Origin: Chara braunii
Lineage: Eukaryota; Streptophyta; Charophyceae; Charales; Characeae
Length of the DNA stretch: 47,304 nt
Assembly (NCBI GenBank): GCA_003427395.1
Contig: BFEA01000245.1
Location: 1,636,269 to 1,683,572 of the forward strand
Reading direction: 5' to 3'
Shown here: one piece after another, positions 20,624-29,763 of the stretch
How positions within the stretch are numbered: the stretch's first letter is position 1
Layout of the letters: each line of letters opens with the position of its first letter
The notes under the pieces: generated by a model
Told to the model about the DNA's origin: nothing
What the model saw: the letters and a program-made list of their open reading frames with translations, nothing else
The model's database searches: none
Made by a program: the position numbers and the translations under genes

Positions 20624-21700
20624 CTCGTTGAAGCGAGTGATGTACCCTCCCCGTTTCAAGAGTTGGCCGAAGCTATTGACTCCTTAGTCACCCCACAGAC
20701 ACATCTGGACCCAACTATACTCTGTACGTTGGATGTGTCTGAAGCCTTAGACGACCTTCAAGGTGAGTGGTCAGCAAGGGACCCTCGTGAGTTTTGGGTG
20801 GCACTGAGTAGAGGTCCTAGAGGGGAGCATTTTGTTGTGGAAGTTGGTGTGGGTGGTTGCAAGTGCGGCGCCTTCATAGACATTGGCTTCATGGGAAACT
20901 TCATAAGTCACGACTGTGTTGACAGACTGTGCCTAAAGGACCGGGTGCAACGCCTTAGTAGACAGGTAGCATCTACTTTGGCCAACAAAGAGCGCATGAT
21001 GGTGGAGGACTGCGTTAAAGATGTAGTCTGCACTTTCTCCTACCCAGGAGGAGAGATAAACCATAAGATATCATTCCTGGTGAACGATGAGTTGCCCTTT
21101 GACATGTTGTTGGGCATGTATTACCTTGAGGTTGCCAAGCCCCAGTTTAACTGGGACAAGAAGGTGTTCAAGCACGAGTTGCCTAGCGGGAGAACCGTTA
21201 GACTGGCTAAGTATAAAGCCAGTAGGTTGATAGACTCCTATAGGTGCTTATGCGCATCAACTTTCTATAATTATTATAAACAAAACCAAGAGGAAGGAAT
21301 GTACTTAGTCTATGTCTCTGCAAAAGGGGAGGCCGTTAAAACACCCCCGGAGATAGAGACCATCGTCGCTAAGTACCCTGATCTGTTTGAGGAGCCCTCA
21401 GGAGGCGTAGACAGGGAGGTTGCCCATGCCATAGAGATGATCCCAGGTAGGAAGACACCTAAAGGGAGAATCTATAGGATGACTCCGACCGAGTTGGACG
21501 AGCTTCGTCAACAATTGGAAGAGCTCACAGAAAAGGGTTGGATTCGGCCTAGCACTTCCCCTTTTGGCTCACCAGTCATGTTTGTTCCAAAGAAAGGGGG
21601 AACACTAAGGATGTGCATTGATTATAGAGGCCTCAATGCCATCACCGTTAAGAACGCAGAGCCTCAACCATGCATCGACGTCCTATTGGATAGGGTGTAG
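20589..21700 (+). pseudogene. pol: Protease and RT N-terminus (copy 3)
   Basis: A long open segment (20663-21700 as ATG-to-stop, 345 codons). The retropepsin active-site region reads GAFIDIGFMGNFIS, keeping Asp but with Ile in place of the usual Thr/Ser of DTG. RT begins at [12 protein letters not shown] and [22 protein letters not shown] at 21698-21700 replaces the Gln expected from copy 2 (CAG>TAG). The family processes Gag-Pol and copies element RNA. Confidence 0.82.
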
Positions 21701-22794
21701 GGATATAAGTACTATACAATGATAGACTTAAAATCCGGCTACCATCCAATTGCCATAAGGCCAGAGGACCAACACAAAACCGCATTTTAGACCAGGTAAG
21801 GTCTGTACGAGTTTGTAGTGATGCCCTTTGGCCTTGCAATGCGCCGGGTACATTCCAGCACACCATGAATAGGATCTTCCATGACTACTTAGATAAGTTC
21901 GTTGTCGTGTACTTGAACGATATACTTATCTTTAGTAGAACTGCCCAGGAGCATGCTCAGCATATAGACAAAGTATTTTCACTCCTCCGACAGCACAAGT
22001 ATAAGATAAACACAGAGAAATGCGAGTTCGGTCGCACTCGAATCTTGTACTCGGGTCGTGAAATATCCGTGGACGGAATTAGGCCCGAAGATGCGAAGGT
22101 GGCCAACGTTAGGGACTGGCTACGACCCCAGTCTGTGACTGAGGTCAGATCATTCTTGGGAATGTGTGGTTATTACCGCAACTTCGTAAAGAACTATAGC
22201 ACGATCGCATCTCCCTTGACGGATCTAACTCGACTTGATACACTATGGGACTGGATCGACGAGTGTGAGGCAGCTTTCAAGCGTTTGAAGCATGCTCTCA
22301 CGCACCATGAGGTTCTCATGGTACCCGACCTGCAAAGGCCATTTGTTATAACTACTGACGCAAGCCAATACGACATTGGCGAAGTGTTGGCTCAGCAGGA
22401 AGGGAAAAAGTTGAGACCGGTCAAGTACATGAGCAAAAAGATGCTATCAAAGAAGTTGGCAAAGTCCACCTATAAGAGGGAACTCTACGCTCTCTACAAG
22501 GCACTTGTCCACTGAAGGCACTATCTGTTAGGAAGGTTCTTCTATTTGAGAACTGACCATCGGACCCTCAAGTGGATCAAGACATAACCGGTTCTCTCCG
22601 ATGCACTCAAACGCTGGATTGAAGTCATAGATCAATATGACTTCAAACTAGACTATGTGAAGGAAGAGTACAACAAGGTTGCAGATGCGTTGTCTCGAAA
22701 GACAGATTACCTGGGTGCGTTGATTTCCGAGTTTGGCCTATCTGAGGACGTGACTCGATCTATGGAGGAAGCCTAGAAGGAAGATCCCATCACG
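21701..22794 (+). pseudogene. pol: RT C-terminus and RNase H (copy 3)
   Basis: Motif A keeps Asp (MIDLKSGYH). Stops follow near 21788 and 21797, and a 1-nt loss at about 21833 shifts the frame. From 21865 the frame is open to 22515: the catalytic box is YLND instead of YLDD, so RT is inactive even without the stops. RNase H starts at ITTDASQYDIGEVLAQ. TGA 22513-22515 lies at the Trp before RHYLLG (also TGA in copies 1 and 2). Further stops are at 22585 (TAA) and 22774 (TAG). Confidence 0.82.
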
Positions 22795-24255
22795 ATGAAC
22801 ATCATCAACAAACTTCAGGCTAAAGACAAAGCCACCACTTATGAGTTTGTGATGGTGGATGGGTTGCACTTTCTTGATAAGGATGTGTTTAAGAGATTAG
22901 TTGTTCCATCTAGGGAAGATTTGCATTGTTTTTTCTTAGGAGAATGCCACGGCGTAACGGGACATTTCGACTATACGAAGACTAGTGCTAACTTAGTACA
23001 ACGATTTTGGTGGCCTAACATGCTAGACGATGCAAAGAAGTACGTACATACCTATCAGGTCTGTCAGTGGGAAAAACCGCGGACTCCAGCTCCGTTTGGG
23101 TTACTCAAGCCTATACCCATTCCTGCTGGCCCATGGCAGTGTATCTCCATAGACTTCATGGATACTCTCGTGACTAGCAAGAATGGCAAGGGGCACATCT
23201 TTGTCATAGTGGATAGGTTCAAGTACGCTAGACAAATCGTCATGCCAGAGACTGCAAGGACTGAGCACGTCATCAAGTTGTTCATGGACAACTGGGTGTG
23301 TGACTTTGGACTTCCAAAAATGATCGTAAGTGATAGAGATGTACGTTTAACAAGCGAGATGTGGAAGAAGGCCGCTGAACAGATGGACAGTCAACTTCAG
23401 ATGACTTCTAGGAATCATCCCGAAGCAAATGGGCAGGCTAAACAGATGAACCGAGAGGTGCAACATCTGCTGAGGCATTACATCAAGCCCAACCAGGATG
23501 ACTGGGATGAGAAATTACCTCTCATCGCCAGCCTGTACAACAACGTTGTACACAGCACCACCGACGCTAGTCCTAATCAACTGCATCTGGGGTGGAAGCC
23601 TAGATCTGCTCTAGACTTCCTCCTGCTTGAAAACCGACCTGCTGCAACTCTTGGAACCATCAAATTTGGTGTCCGGTATGAGAAACTATTGCAGAAGACT
23701 GTCGAACATATCAAGAAATCTCAGGAAGCTATGATTGCTGCCGAGAACAAATGTTACCAACAGTCCACATTTCAGGTAGGGGGACATGTCTGGGTCAAGG
23801 CTAGTGAGTTGGGACAGGAAATGGACATCTCTAGGAAACTAATGCCTCGGTATTTCGGTCCCTAGGAAGTCCTGGACATTGTGGGGAATGATTTGGATGG
23901 TCCCTCGTACGTCATTCGTATTCGTGGTCACTTACGCACTAACCCTGTTTTTCACGCCTCCAAGCTTGCACCTTTCGCTGAGACAGCACAGTTCCCATCG
24001 CGGAGATCTATGCTGCCCCCAATCATGGATGGCCACGTGGACGTCCACGATATCCTGGATCACAGAGACACGCCTGTTCCCAAGCCACCTGGCAAAGGAA
24101 GACCTCCCAAACCTGCGAGGGAATACAGAGTACATTTCAGGCATCATACAGATCCAAAGGAAGATCGATGGATTTCAAGGGAGGAACTTGTCAAGACAAC
24201 TCCTAAGATCGTGGCAGATTGTGAGAAGAAAATGAAGGGGAAGGCACCAGCATGA
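22795..24255 (+). pseudogene. pol: Integrase with GPY/F and chromo-like tail (copy 3)
   Basis: Open over 22795-23865 (356 codons), then TAG 23863-23865 (TGG>TAG relative to copies 1/2), then open in the same frame to TGA 24253-24255. HHCC zinc domain: HGVTGHF ... CQVCQ. Core: SIDFMDTL and VSDRDVRL keep the two Asp, but the catalytic Glu is Lys (GQAKQMNR against GQTEQMNR). After the GPY/F-like VFHASKLAPF comes a proline-rich linker and YRVHFRHH...EDRWISREEL, a weak chromodomain-like end. This is the longest intact-looking integrase frame of the three in its C-terminal half, yet catalytically dead. Confidence 0.85.
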
Positions 24256-24280
24256 AGCATCTCAGTGGACTTTTGAAGCT

Positions 24281-24293
24281 AAGGGGAATGAAA
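24281..24293 (+). promoter_or_regulatory. Polypurine tract (copy 3)
   Basis: AAGGGGAATGAAA, purine-rich with one T, directly before the TGTGAGGAAC start of the 3' LTR. Confidence 0.7.
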
Positions 24294-25404
24294 TGTGAGG
24301 AACAAACCCTCAAGGGGCCCTATCAGACATCACATCGTTCTGGGATAAGGCCCCTAACAAGCCAAGTGCCCGCCCTAAGTGAAGGCGGGCCTGAATATTC
24401 GTCAAAGGCAAAATTAGACATTTCCATATGTGGGTATTCAGGCTCTCACAGCACGCCAGTTGGTTGGGAAGACGCGTGAGCCTCACATTGCTGCGTCATA
24501 CAGTTGGCCTAGGCCTTGACAGTTGTGCCTGGGCACACATACACAAAGCAGGGCCNTGGTTGGGAAGACGCGTGAGCCTCACATTGCTGCGTCATACAGT
24601 TGGCCTAGGCCTTGACAGTTGTGCCTGGGCACACATACACAAAGCAGGGCCGATACATTGGGAAGCAGGCCTTCGGCCTTTGCAAAAGCAGTAGTGCCAA
24701 CGCACCTGCCTGGGAGCCCTGCACAGATGCAGCAAACAGCCCAAGTCCGGAGACTAAGGCCGTGCCTAACTGCAAAGGGCCCAGGCCGTCAACTGTAGTC
24801 TCGGGCCTGAGCGTAGGGTCAGAGACCCAACCGGAAGCTACTGGAAGCTTCCAGCCAGGCCACACGCAGCATCCAGGAGGCTGCCACTTCCACCAAAGGA
24901 ATGAGGCAGTCCAGGTTAGGATTTTGGCCAGCGCTGGCAATGCGGAAGTGCTGTTGCGTTGTCGCTTGATGCTACGCTGCTGCCAAGGGCGCTGACGGGG
25001 CACGAGAGGTGTAGTGGGGCGCTGCAGGGCAGCGGGGCGTAGGCAGCCATAGCTGGGCTGTTGGGCGCCAAGGGGTACAGCGGATGATCAGGTGGTCTTT
25101 AGGGAAGGAGAGGTTGTGTGGGGTAATCAAGGTCTGATTGAGGGTGATGAGATACGTACCTGGTATATGAAGAGAAGTCGGCGATGGTGTTGGCAGTCAT
25201 GTACATTGGTCTTCGTAAGTCGAAGTGATCCTGTTGCGTGAACCTGCTGTAGGTAGGATAGTCTGGTAGAGAAGGTCAGGCTCTGAGCGCCAGACAGAGC
25301 AGAGCGACTTTGGATACTGTGTTGGTGTGACCTACGGGCATGAACATTGGCTCATTACTTCATTGTATTGCTCTATATGGATGGTTTTCTCGGTGCATTT
25401 GTAC
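24294..25404 (+). repeat. 3' LTR (copy 3), right end missing
   Basis: Starts TGTGAGGAAC like the 5' LTR and matches it to GGTGCATTTGTAC, then ends abruptly where K-family sequence begins. About 86 bp of the LTR are lost. It contains an exact 95-bp repeat joined by one N (24461-24555 and 24557-24651), which is almost surely an assembly join. Confidence 0.85.
24461..24651. repeat. Exact 95-bp duplication joined by a single N
   Basis: 24461-24555 and 24557-24651 appear identical and are separated only by N24556. The 5' LTR has this segment once, so the second copy is an assembly artefact. Confidence 0.85.
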
Positions 25405-26006
25405 TCTTAGTTAGCAGATGGGTCAGCGGTCTAGCGTTCCACAAGGCAAGTACAAGGTTGACGGGGGAAGTAAATCAACTCACAATTTGTCGAGCCTGAT
25501 CCCCAACCCATCGATCCCGCCTGACCCTTGCCCTATTTTGTTTTGCATAGAGTTATTTTCTAAGATTTATGGTGAAGCTGCATCTACAAATATATCGAGT
25601 TGTAGAGTGGCTCCTTCGACTTTCCTCGCTGATTTTTTCCTGCTACTATACCTCAAGACACGGATCTTGTAAGACTCAAAAGTTTACGAGCCACCTTTAC
25701 TACATATTGAGAGTAACGATTGGAAGGCAGAGTAGGAGAGGTGATTTTGTGTGTGGTGGTAAACGGCGGGGGCTATCATGCGACCCCTCTTGCAAGGGTT
25801 CTGGAATCGGTTTCTGCCAATATATGTAGCAACCATCTGTCATTTGTCCTTGGCAAGGGTGTTGGCGGTTGGTCAGTGTGTCAGGCCTTCCATTCAACAA
25901 GTAGCGGGTTGACGAGTCGAGTCCATCAACTGTCAATTTATCGGGTAGGGGCCCCAACCCACTGATTGCGCTGGACCCCTGCCATTTTATGTTGTGCAGT
26001 GCCCTT
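25405..26006. repeat. K-family repeat
   Basis: Non-coding repeat that aligns, inverted, with several segments of 28560-29764. Diagnostic words: CTCACAATTTGTCGAG, CAACAAGTAGCGGGTTGACGAG, CCCCTCTTGCAAGGGTT and TGTTGTGCAGTGCCCTT. It begins exactly where the 3' LTR of copy 3 breaks and ends where a hammerhead element begins. No coding potential; class unknown. Confidence 0.6.
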
Positions 26007-26128
26007 CGGGTTCAACGTCCTGATGAGTCGGTGAAACTCCGACGAAACAGTTTGTCACAGCCCCTCGTTTGTGGTCCTCGTCTCTCTCTCTGCCTACGGT
26101 TTACCGTGCAGTTCTGTTTGTGACGATA
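26007..26128 (+). ncRNA. Hammerhead element (E1), ribozyme lacking helix III 5' strand
   Basis: CTGATGA (26020-26026), stem II GTCGG/CCGAC and GAAAC (26044-26048) are intact. The upstream strand that should supply ACTGTH and helix I (GAGG) is replaced by K-derived sequence, so cleavage is unlikely. Downstream are the CT-rich spacer, the conserved hairpin (one mismatch) and GTTTGTGACGATA before (TA)n. It lies 295 bp upstream of the complete ribozyme in E2, same strand. Confidence 0.7.
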
Positions 26129-26168
26129 TATATATATCTATATCTATATCTATATCTATATCTATATA
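26129..26168. repeat. (TATATC)n microsatellite
   Basis: Six-base TATATC units and TATA runs between two hammerhead elements. Confidence 0.85.
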
Positions 26169-26290
26169 GATGTGATGGGGTGTGAACCGACAGTCTGTAG
26201 AGTTTTCCATCTGGTGTGGGTGAGTGATAGTCTACTTTGATTTTGGTTAAGGTAGATTATCATTTACAGTGTAATCAGTGAGGGGATTCT

Positions 26291-26350
26291 GCAGACTGTT
26301 GAGGGTTCAGCCTCCTGATGAGTCGGTGAAACTCCGATGAAACAGTTTGT
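26291..26350 (+). ncRNA. Type III hammerhead ribozyme, complete core
   Basis: Helix III: GCAGACTG-T16.1 (26291-26299) pairs with A15.1-CAGTTTGT (26342-26350), nine pairs including two G:U. H17 is U26300; predicted cleavage between 26300 and 26301. Helix I: GAGG (26301-26304)/CCTC (26311-26314) with a 6-nt loop. Core CTGATGA 26315-26321. Stem II GTCGG/CCGAT (one G:U) with 7-nt loop. GAAA 26339-26342. All universally required nucleotides are present. Helix III is open-ended, so type III, the class used by plant retrozymes and viroid-like satellite RNAs. U at position 17 is allowed but usually slower than C or A. Confidence 0.85.
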
Positions 26351-26384
26351 CACAGCCCCTTGTTTGTTGTCCTCTTCTCTCTCT

Positions 26385-26406
26385 CTGCCTACGGTTTACC
26401 GGGCAG
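26385..26406 (+). ncRNA. Conserved hairpin of the hammerhead element
   Basis: CTGCC pairs with GGCAG around a 2-nt TA bulge, an inner CGG/CCG stem and a TTTA loop. Variants of it recur in all hammerhead-element copies in the window, including fragments that lost the ribozyme. Function unknown. Confidence 0.6.
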
Positions 26407-26435
26407 TTCTGTTTGTGACGATACATATATATATA

Positions 26436-26468
26436 TCTTATACACATCTAGATGTGTATAAGAGACAG
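26436..26468. other. Nextera junction relic (site 4)
   Basis: CTTATACACATCT (26437-26449) followed by AGATGTGTATAAGAGACAG (26450-26468): 32 of the 38 adapter bases. It joins the (TA)n end of E2 to the interior of an M element, so the neighbourhood of E2 and M5 may be artificial. Confidence 0.92.
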
Positions 26469-27166
26469 GCCTAGGGGTTGCGTTCGGCCATTCGGGCTGA
26501 ATGCGGACCCAAAAAAAGAAAAAAATCAAAACAAAATCAAAAACATCTGCAAAAAAGATATGTTATGAAGAAAAATAAACTAAACAAGATTTGCCTCAGC
26601 ATTACATCCAAATTCCTTGCCAAATGTGAAGTAAAAATAAAATATAAAAAACAAATACTAATAATAAAAATAAAAATAAAATAAAAAAAGAATTAAATTT
26701 AGTGAGTTCGCGAGCACGTTTTTGACACCACCATCTTTGGCGATTTTTTTTTTTTTTTTTGGAAGAGCTAAATGCCCTGAAAATTTACATATGTCTACTT
26801 CACATAATGCAAAACACACTAAAAAAGTTTCAAAAAATAATAAAATTGTTCACACCCCGAACTAAAGTGAAAACAAAAAGTAAAAAGTGATAAAAAACGT
26901 GGGAAAGCACGTTTTGACACCGCCATCTTTGGCGATTGTTAATTCGTATTTGGCTGAGCCAAATGACTTGAAAATTTATAGGCGTGTACCTCACATCATA
27001 GAGAACTCACAAAAAAACATTCAGAAAAAACAACGTATTTTGATGTCCCGAAATAATTTTTCGCAGGGGCCGAACGCCATCGGGTTCGAACCCCGTACGG
27101 GACACCAAACGCCCGTACGTACGGAGGTCTACCCGGGGACCTCCGTACGTACGGGCTAGTAACCCT
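26469..27166 (-). mobile_element. M-family hAT MITE, right tip missing (M5)
   Basis: Begins inside the right subterminal repeats directly after the adapter and ends GTAACCCTG at TACATATATA. It contains poly-A/C stretches and both internal blocks (near 26725 and 26920). The missing tip is due to the adapter chimera. Confidence 0.75.
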
Positions 27167-27185
27167 GTACATATATATCTATATA

Positions 27186-27255
27186 CACAGCCGCTCGTTT
27201 GTTGTCCTCTTCTCTCTCTCTGCCTACGGTTTACCGGACAGTTCTGTTTGTGACG

Positions 27256-27258
<3 letters not shown>
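27186..27258 (+). repeat. Hammerhead-element 3' fragment (E3)
   Basis: Only the CT-rich spacer, hairpin and GTGACGATA end remain; the ribozyme is absent. TA tracts on both sides. Confidence 0.7.

Positions 27259-27304
<46 letters not shown>
27259..27304. repeat. (TA)n microsatellite
   Basis: Almost pure TA repeat joining two hammerhead-element fragments. Confidence 0.9.
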
Positions 27305-27305
<1 letters not shown>

Positions 27306-27343
27306 CTGCCTACGGTTTACCGCGCAGTTCTGTTTGTGACGAT
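27305..27343 (+). repeat. Hammerhead-element 3' fragment (E4)
   Basis: Hairpin plus GTTTGTGACGATA, immediately followed by (TA)n and an M element. Confidence 0.65.
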
Positions 27344-27350
27344 ATATATA

Positions 27351-27893
27351 CAGAGTTGCCAGGTTGAACGTACGGAGGCCCCTAAGCTGACCCCCGAACG
27401 TTCAAGCGTTCGGGTCCCCGTACGGGGCCCGAACTCGAAGGGGTTCGGACCCCGTAAAAAAATATTTTGGTATCTAAAACGTATTATTTTTTTCTGATTT
27501 TTTTTTTGTGAGTTCTCTGTTATGTAAGCTACCTGTCACTCAATTTTGAAGTCATTCTGTAGATCCAAACAATAATGAATAATCGGCAAACATGGTGGTG
27601 TCAAAACTTGCTTTCCCACTTACTAATTTGTTTTTTTTTTTTTTTCACTTTTTGTTTTCCCTTTATTTCGGGGCCTGAAAAAAATTATAATTTTTTCAAA
27701 ATTTATTTGTAGGTTATCTATTATGTAAGATACATATGTATAAAATTTCATGGCATTTGACAATGCCAAAAAAAAATAAAAAATCGCCAAAGGGGGCCGA
27801 ACGCCATCGGGTTCGGACCCCGTACGGGACCCCGAACGCCCGTACGTACGGAGGGCTGCCCGGGGACCTTCATACGTACGGGCTGGTGACCTG
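27351..27893. mobile_element. Hybrid M-family element with two left ends (M6)
   Basis: Starts CAGAGTTGCCAGG in left-to-right orientation and ends GGCTGGTGACCTG, an inverted left end of a different subfamily. The join is at about 27791, inside the AAATCGCCAAAG block. The right subterminal region and poly-T are absent. It could be a rearrangement between two copies. A 20-bp terminal duplicate follows at 27911-27930. Confidence 0.65.
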
Positions 27894-27954
27894 TATATAT
27901 ATATATATTACGTACGGGCTGGTGACCTGTATATATATATGTATATATATATAT

Positions 27955-28012
27955 ATCATCACAAACAGAACTGCCCGGTAAACCATAGGCAGAGAGAGAG
28001 AAGAGAACAACA
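27955..28012 (-). repeat. Hammerhead-element 3' fragment (E5)
   Basis: Inverted GTGATGATA end, hairpin and CT spacer; cut off at a TATATATATA tract before the ribozyme. Confidence 0.65.
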
Positions 28013-28020
28013 TATATATA

Positions 28021-28135
28021 TAGGGTAATAGGTGTTCGGGACGGGTCGAATGGCTGAACCTGAACGCCCGAACGTATCAGACCCCCTGGGGATGCGTTCG
28101 GCCATTCAGGCCGAACGTATCGGACCCCTTTCCTT
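28021..28135 (-). mobile_element. M-family right-end fragment (M8)
   Basis: AGGGTAATAGGTGTTCGGGACGG-like right terminus and subterminal CGAACG repeats, stopping in ACCCCTTTCC where unrelated sequence begins. Confidence 0.6.
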
Positions 28136-28559
28136 AAGCCTCTTGAAATTACCTTCCCTCTTTTCAACTTTCTTTTAGGAAACTCGAAGGAGACGCTCTA
28201 CAACTTATGGTATATCCGCAGATTGGACGGAGGACACAAAAGCAGAAGGGTTAGGTAGGATACGCTGGGAGTTAGAAGAATTGGCAATCCTACAAATTGC
28301 GGATTGCAGGATTTGGCCTATCAATCGACAACTTATACGGTTGCCTCTCACCGCCCGCTGGCCACTTCATTAACACCAACAAGAGAAGATAATAAATGAG
28401 TGATTATGATATGTGGGGCAAAAACTCTCCAGAAGAATTATCACGAATGACGTTTAAAAAATCTCTATAGTGCAAGTTCAGATAGATTCGTAGATATTGC
28501 CTCAAAAGGTATTCTGGTGAGTGGCCTTATAAAATTGTGCACATCTGCCAGACAAAAGG
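28136..28559. other. Unrecognised stretch
   Basis: No gene or repeat identified. Possibly ancestral DNA into which M and K sequences inserted. Confidence 0.35.
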
Positions 28560-29763
28560 GCATGGTTATGGTGGGGTTAGAGGGCAGTGAGACGAAACCC
28601 GACAAATTGTGGGTTGGATGACTGGGCCCATCAAGTTGTACACGTTAGGTTTATTCTCACATCCTGCTGACCTCTTCGGCAATTGATACTGCATAACACA
28701 AAAGGGTAGGAGGATCGGTGGGCTAGGGATCCTCTTGACAACTTGTGAGTTCATGAACTCTACCTGTCAACCTGCTACTTGTCGGGCGGAACGCCCTACC
28801 CGCAGACGAACAGGCCAACACCCTTGTCGAGAAACCACAAAAGATGGTTGCAATATGTACTGTCAGAAAACAATGATTGGATCCTTGCAAGAGGGATTGC
28901 CCTACAAGTCACACCTAACCCGCCTCCCCCCTTACCCAAACACACCCAAAAGCACATCCCCCCCTCTCCCTTCCAACCATCATTACGAAATGCACTAAAA
29001 GTGGCTCGTGAACTTTAAAGTGCTACTCGAAATGACCAGGAAATGCAAAAGCAAAAACAAAAACACGAGGGAAGCCGAAAGGGCCGTTTTGGAACTCATA
29101 ATTTATTCGTACCTGAGGTAGGAGCGATTAAACCACCAAACTTCCCAAGAACTCATCGTAAAAGCTAAAAATAACCTGCGGGTAAAAAACAAACGAGTCG
29201 GCCTTGGCTTCCTTTCAGTTGGTGTTGCCAGCCATTTTGCTCCAGACGTCGAACCCCAAAAGTTGTGGATCCATGCAAGTCGCAACTCCACAACAATTTC
29301 GAGAAATGACATTGCACAACACAAAAGGATAGGCGTCTGGAGGGATCAGTAGACTGGGAGCCCGACCAGACAAATTGCGATTGATGGATTCTACTCGTCA
29401 ACTCGGTATTTATCGGCCAGAGCGTCCAGCTTGTTGACCAACCCTCTGACACGCTTGCCGAGAACACAAAAAAAATGAATGGCATATGTATTTAGATTAA
29501 ACTATGCAGAAACCCTTGCAAAAGGGGTTGAACGACAAGTCACACCTCTCCAACAAAATTCAAGCTAAGGGCACTGCACAACCCAAAAAAACCTTACAAA
29601 TTAGAGTTGATCGACTCGACCCGTCAACCCACTACTTATCGGGCGTAATGCCCTGCCCCCTGACCAACCCAACAGGACCCTTGCCAAAACACGAAAAAGA
29701 TGGTTGTCATATGTATAAGCAGAAACCCATGCAAAATCCCTTGGAAGAGGGGTCGAGCGACAA
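28560..29763 (-). repeat. K-family repeat cluster, several diverged units
   Basis: At least three partial units in the orientation opposite to 25405-26006. Recurring blocks: GCATAACACAAAAGGGTAGG near 28690 and relatives at 29310 and 29570; CGTCAACxxxxTACTTxTCGGGCG near 28770, 29395 and 29625; TTGCAAGAGGG/TTGCAAAAGGG near 28890 and 29515. Unit spacing is irregular (about 625 and 260 bp). 29000-29300 is unique or too diverged. Ends at the hammerhead element E6. No coding. Confidence 0.55.

Larger units (their letters stand above)
15630..25404 (+). mobile_element. Ty3/gypsy LTR retrotransposon, copy 3
   Basis: Full structure: 5' LTR, tRNA-Met primer binding site, long leader, gag, -1 frameshift signal, pol (PR-RT-RH-IN), polypurine tract and a 3' LTR that breaks off about 86 bp early. 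It belongs to the same lineage as copies 1 and 2 but a different subfamily (the protein aligns throughout with frequent substitutions). Gag is interrupted by an 864-bp insertion, and pol carries stops plus one frameshift. The left flank is microsatellite DNA; the truncated right end prevents a target-duplication test. Confidence 0.9.
26169..26423 (+). repeat. Hammerhead-bearing repeat element (E2), most complete copy
   Basis: About 255 bp: a unique left part (GATGTGATGGGGTG ... TTACAGTGTAATCAGTG), the complete hammerhead (26291-26350), a CT-rich spacer, a conserved hairpin (26385-26406) and the end GTTTGTGACGATA. (TA)-type microsatellites flank it. With E1 it forms a tandem pair. It resembles a short retrozyme-like unit, but no LTR, PBS or open frame is seen. 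Confidence 0.65.

Noticed and set aside
26007-26423. Hammerhead belonging to a Penelope-like retroelement
   Set aside because: No Penelope RT or GIY-YIG endonuclease is present in the window, and the ribozyme is type III (helix III open), whereas Penelope-associated ones are usually type I.
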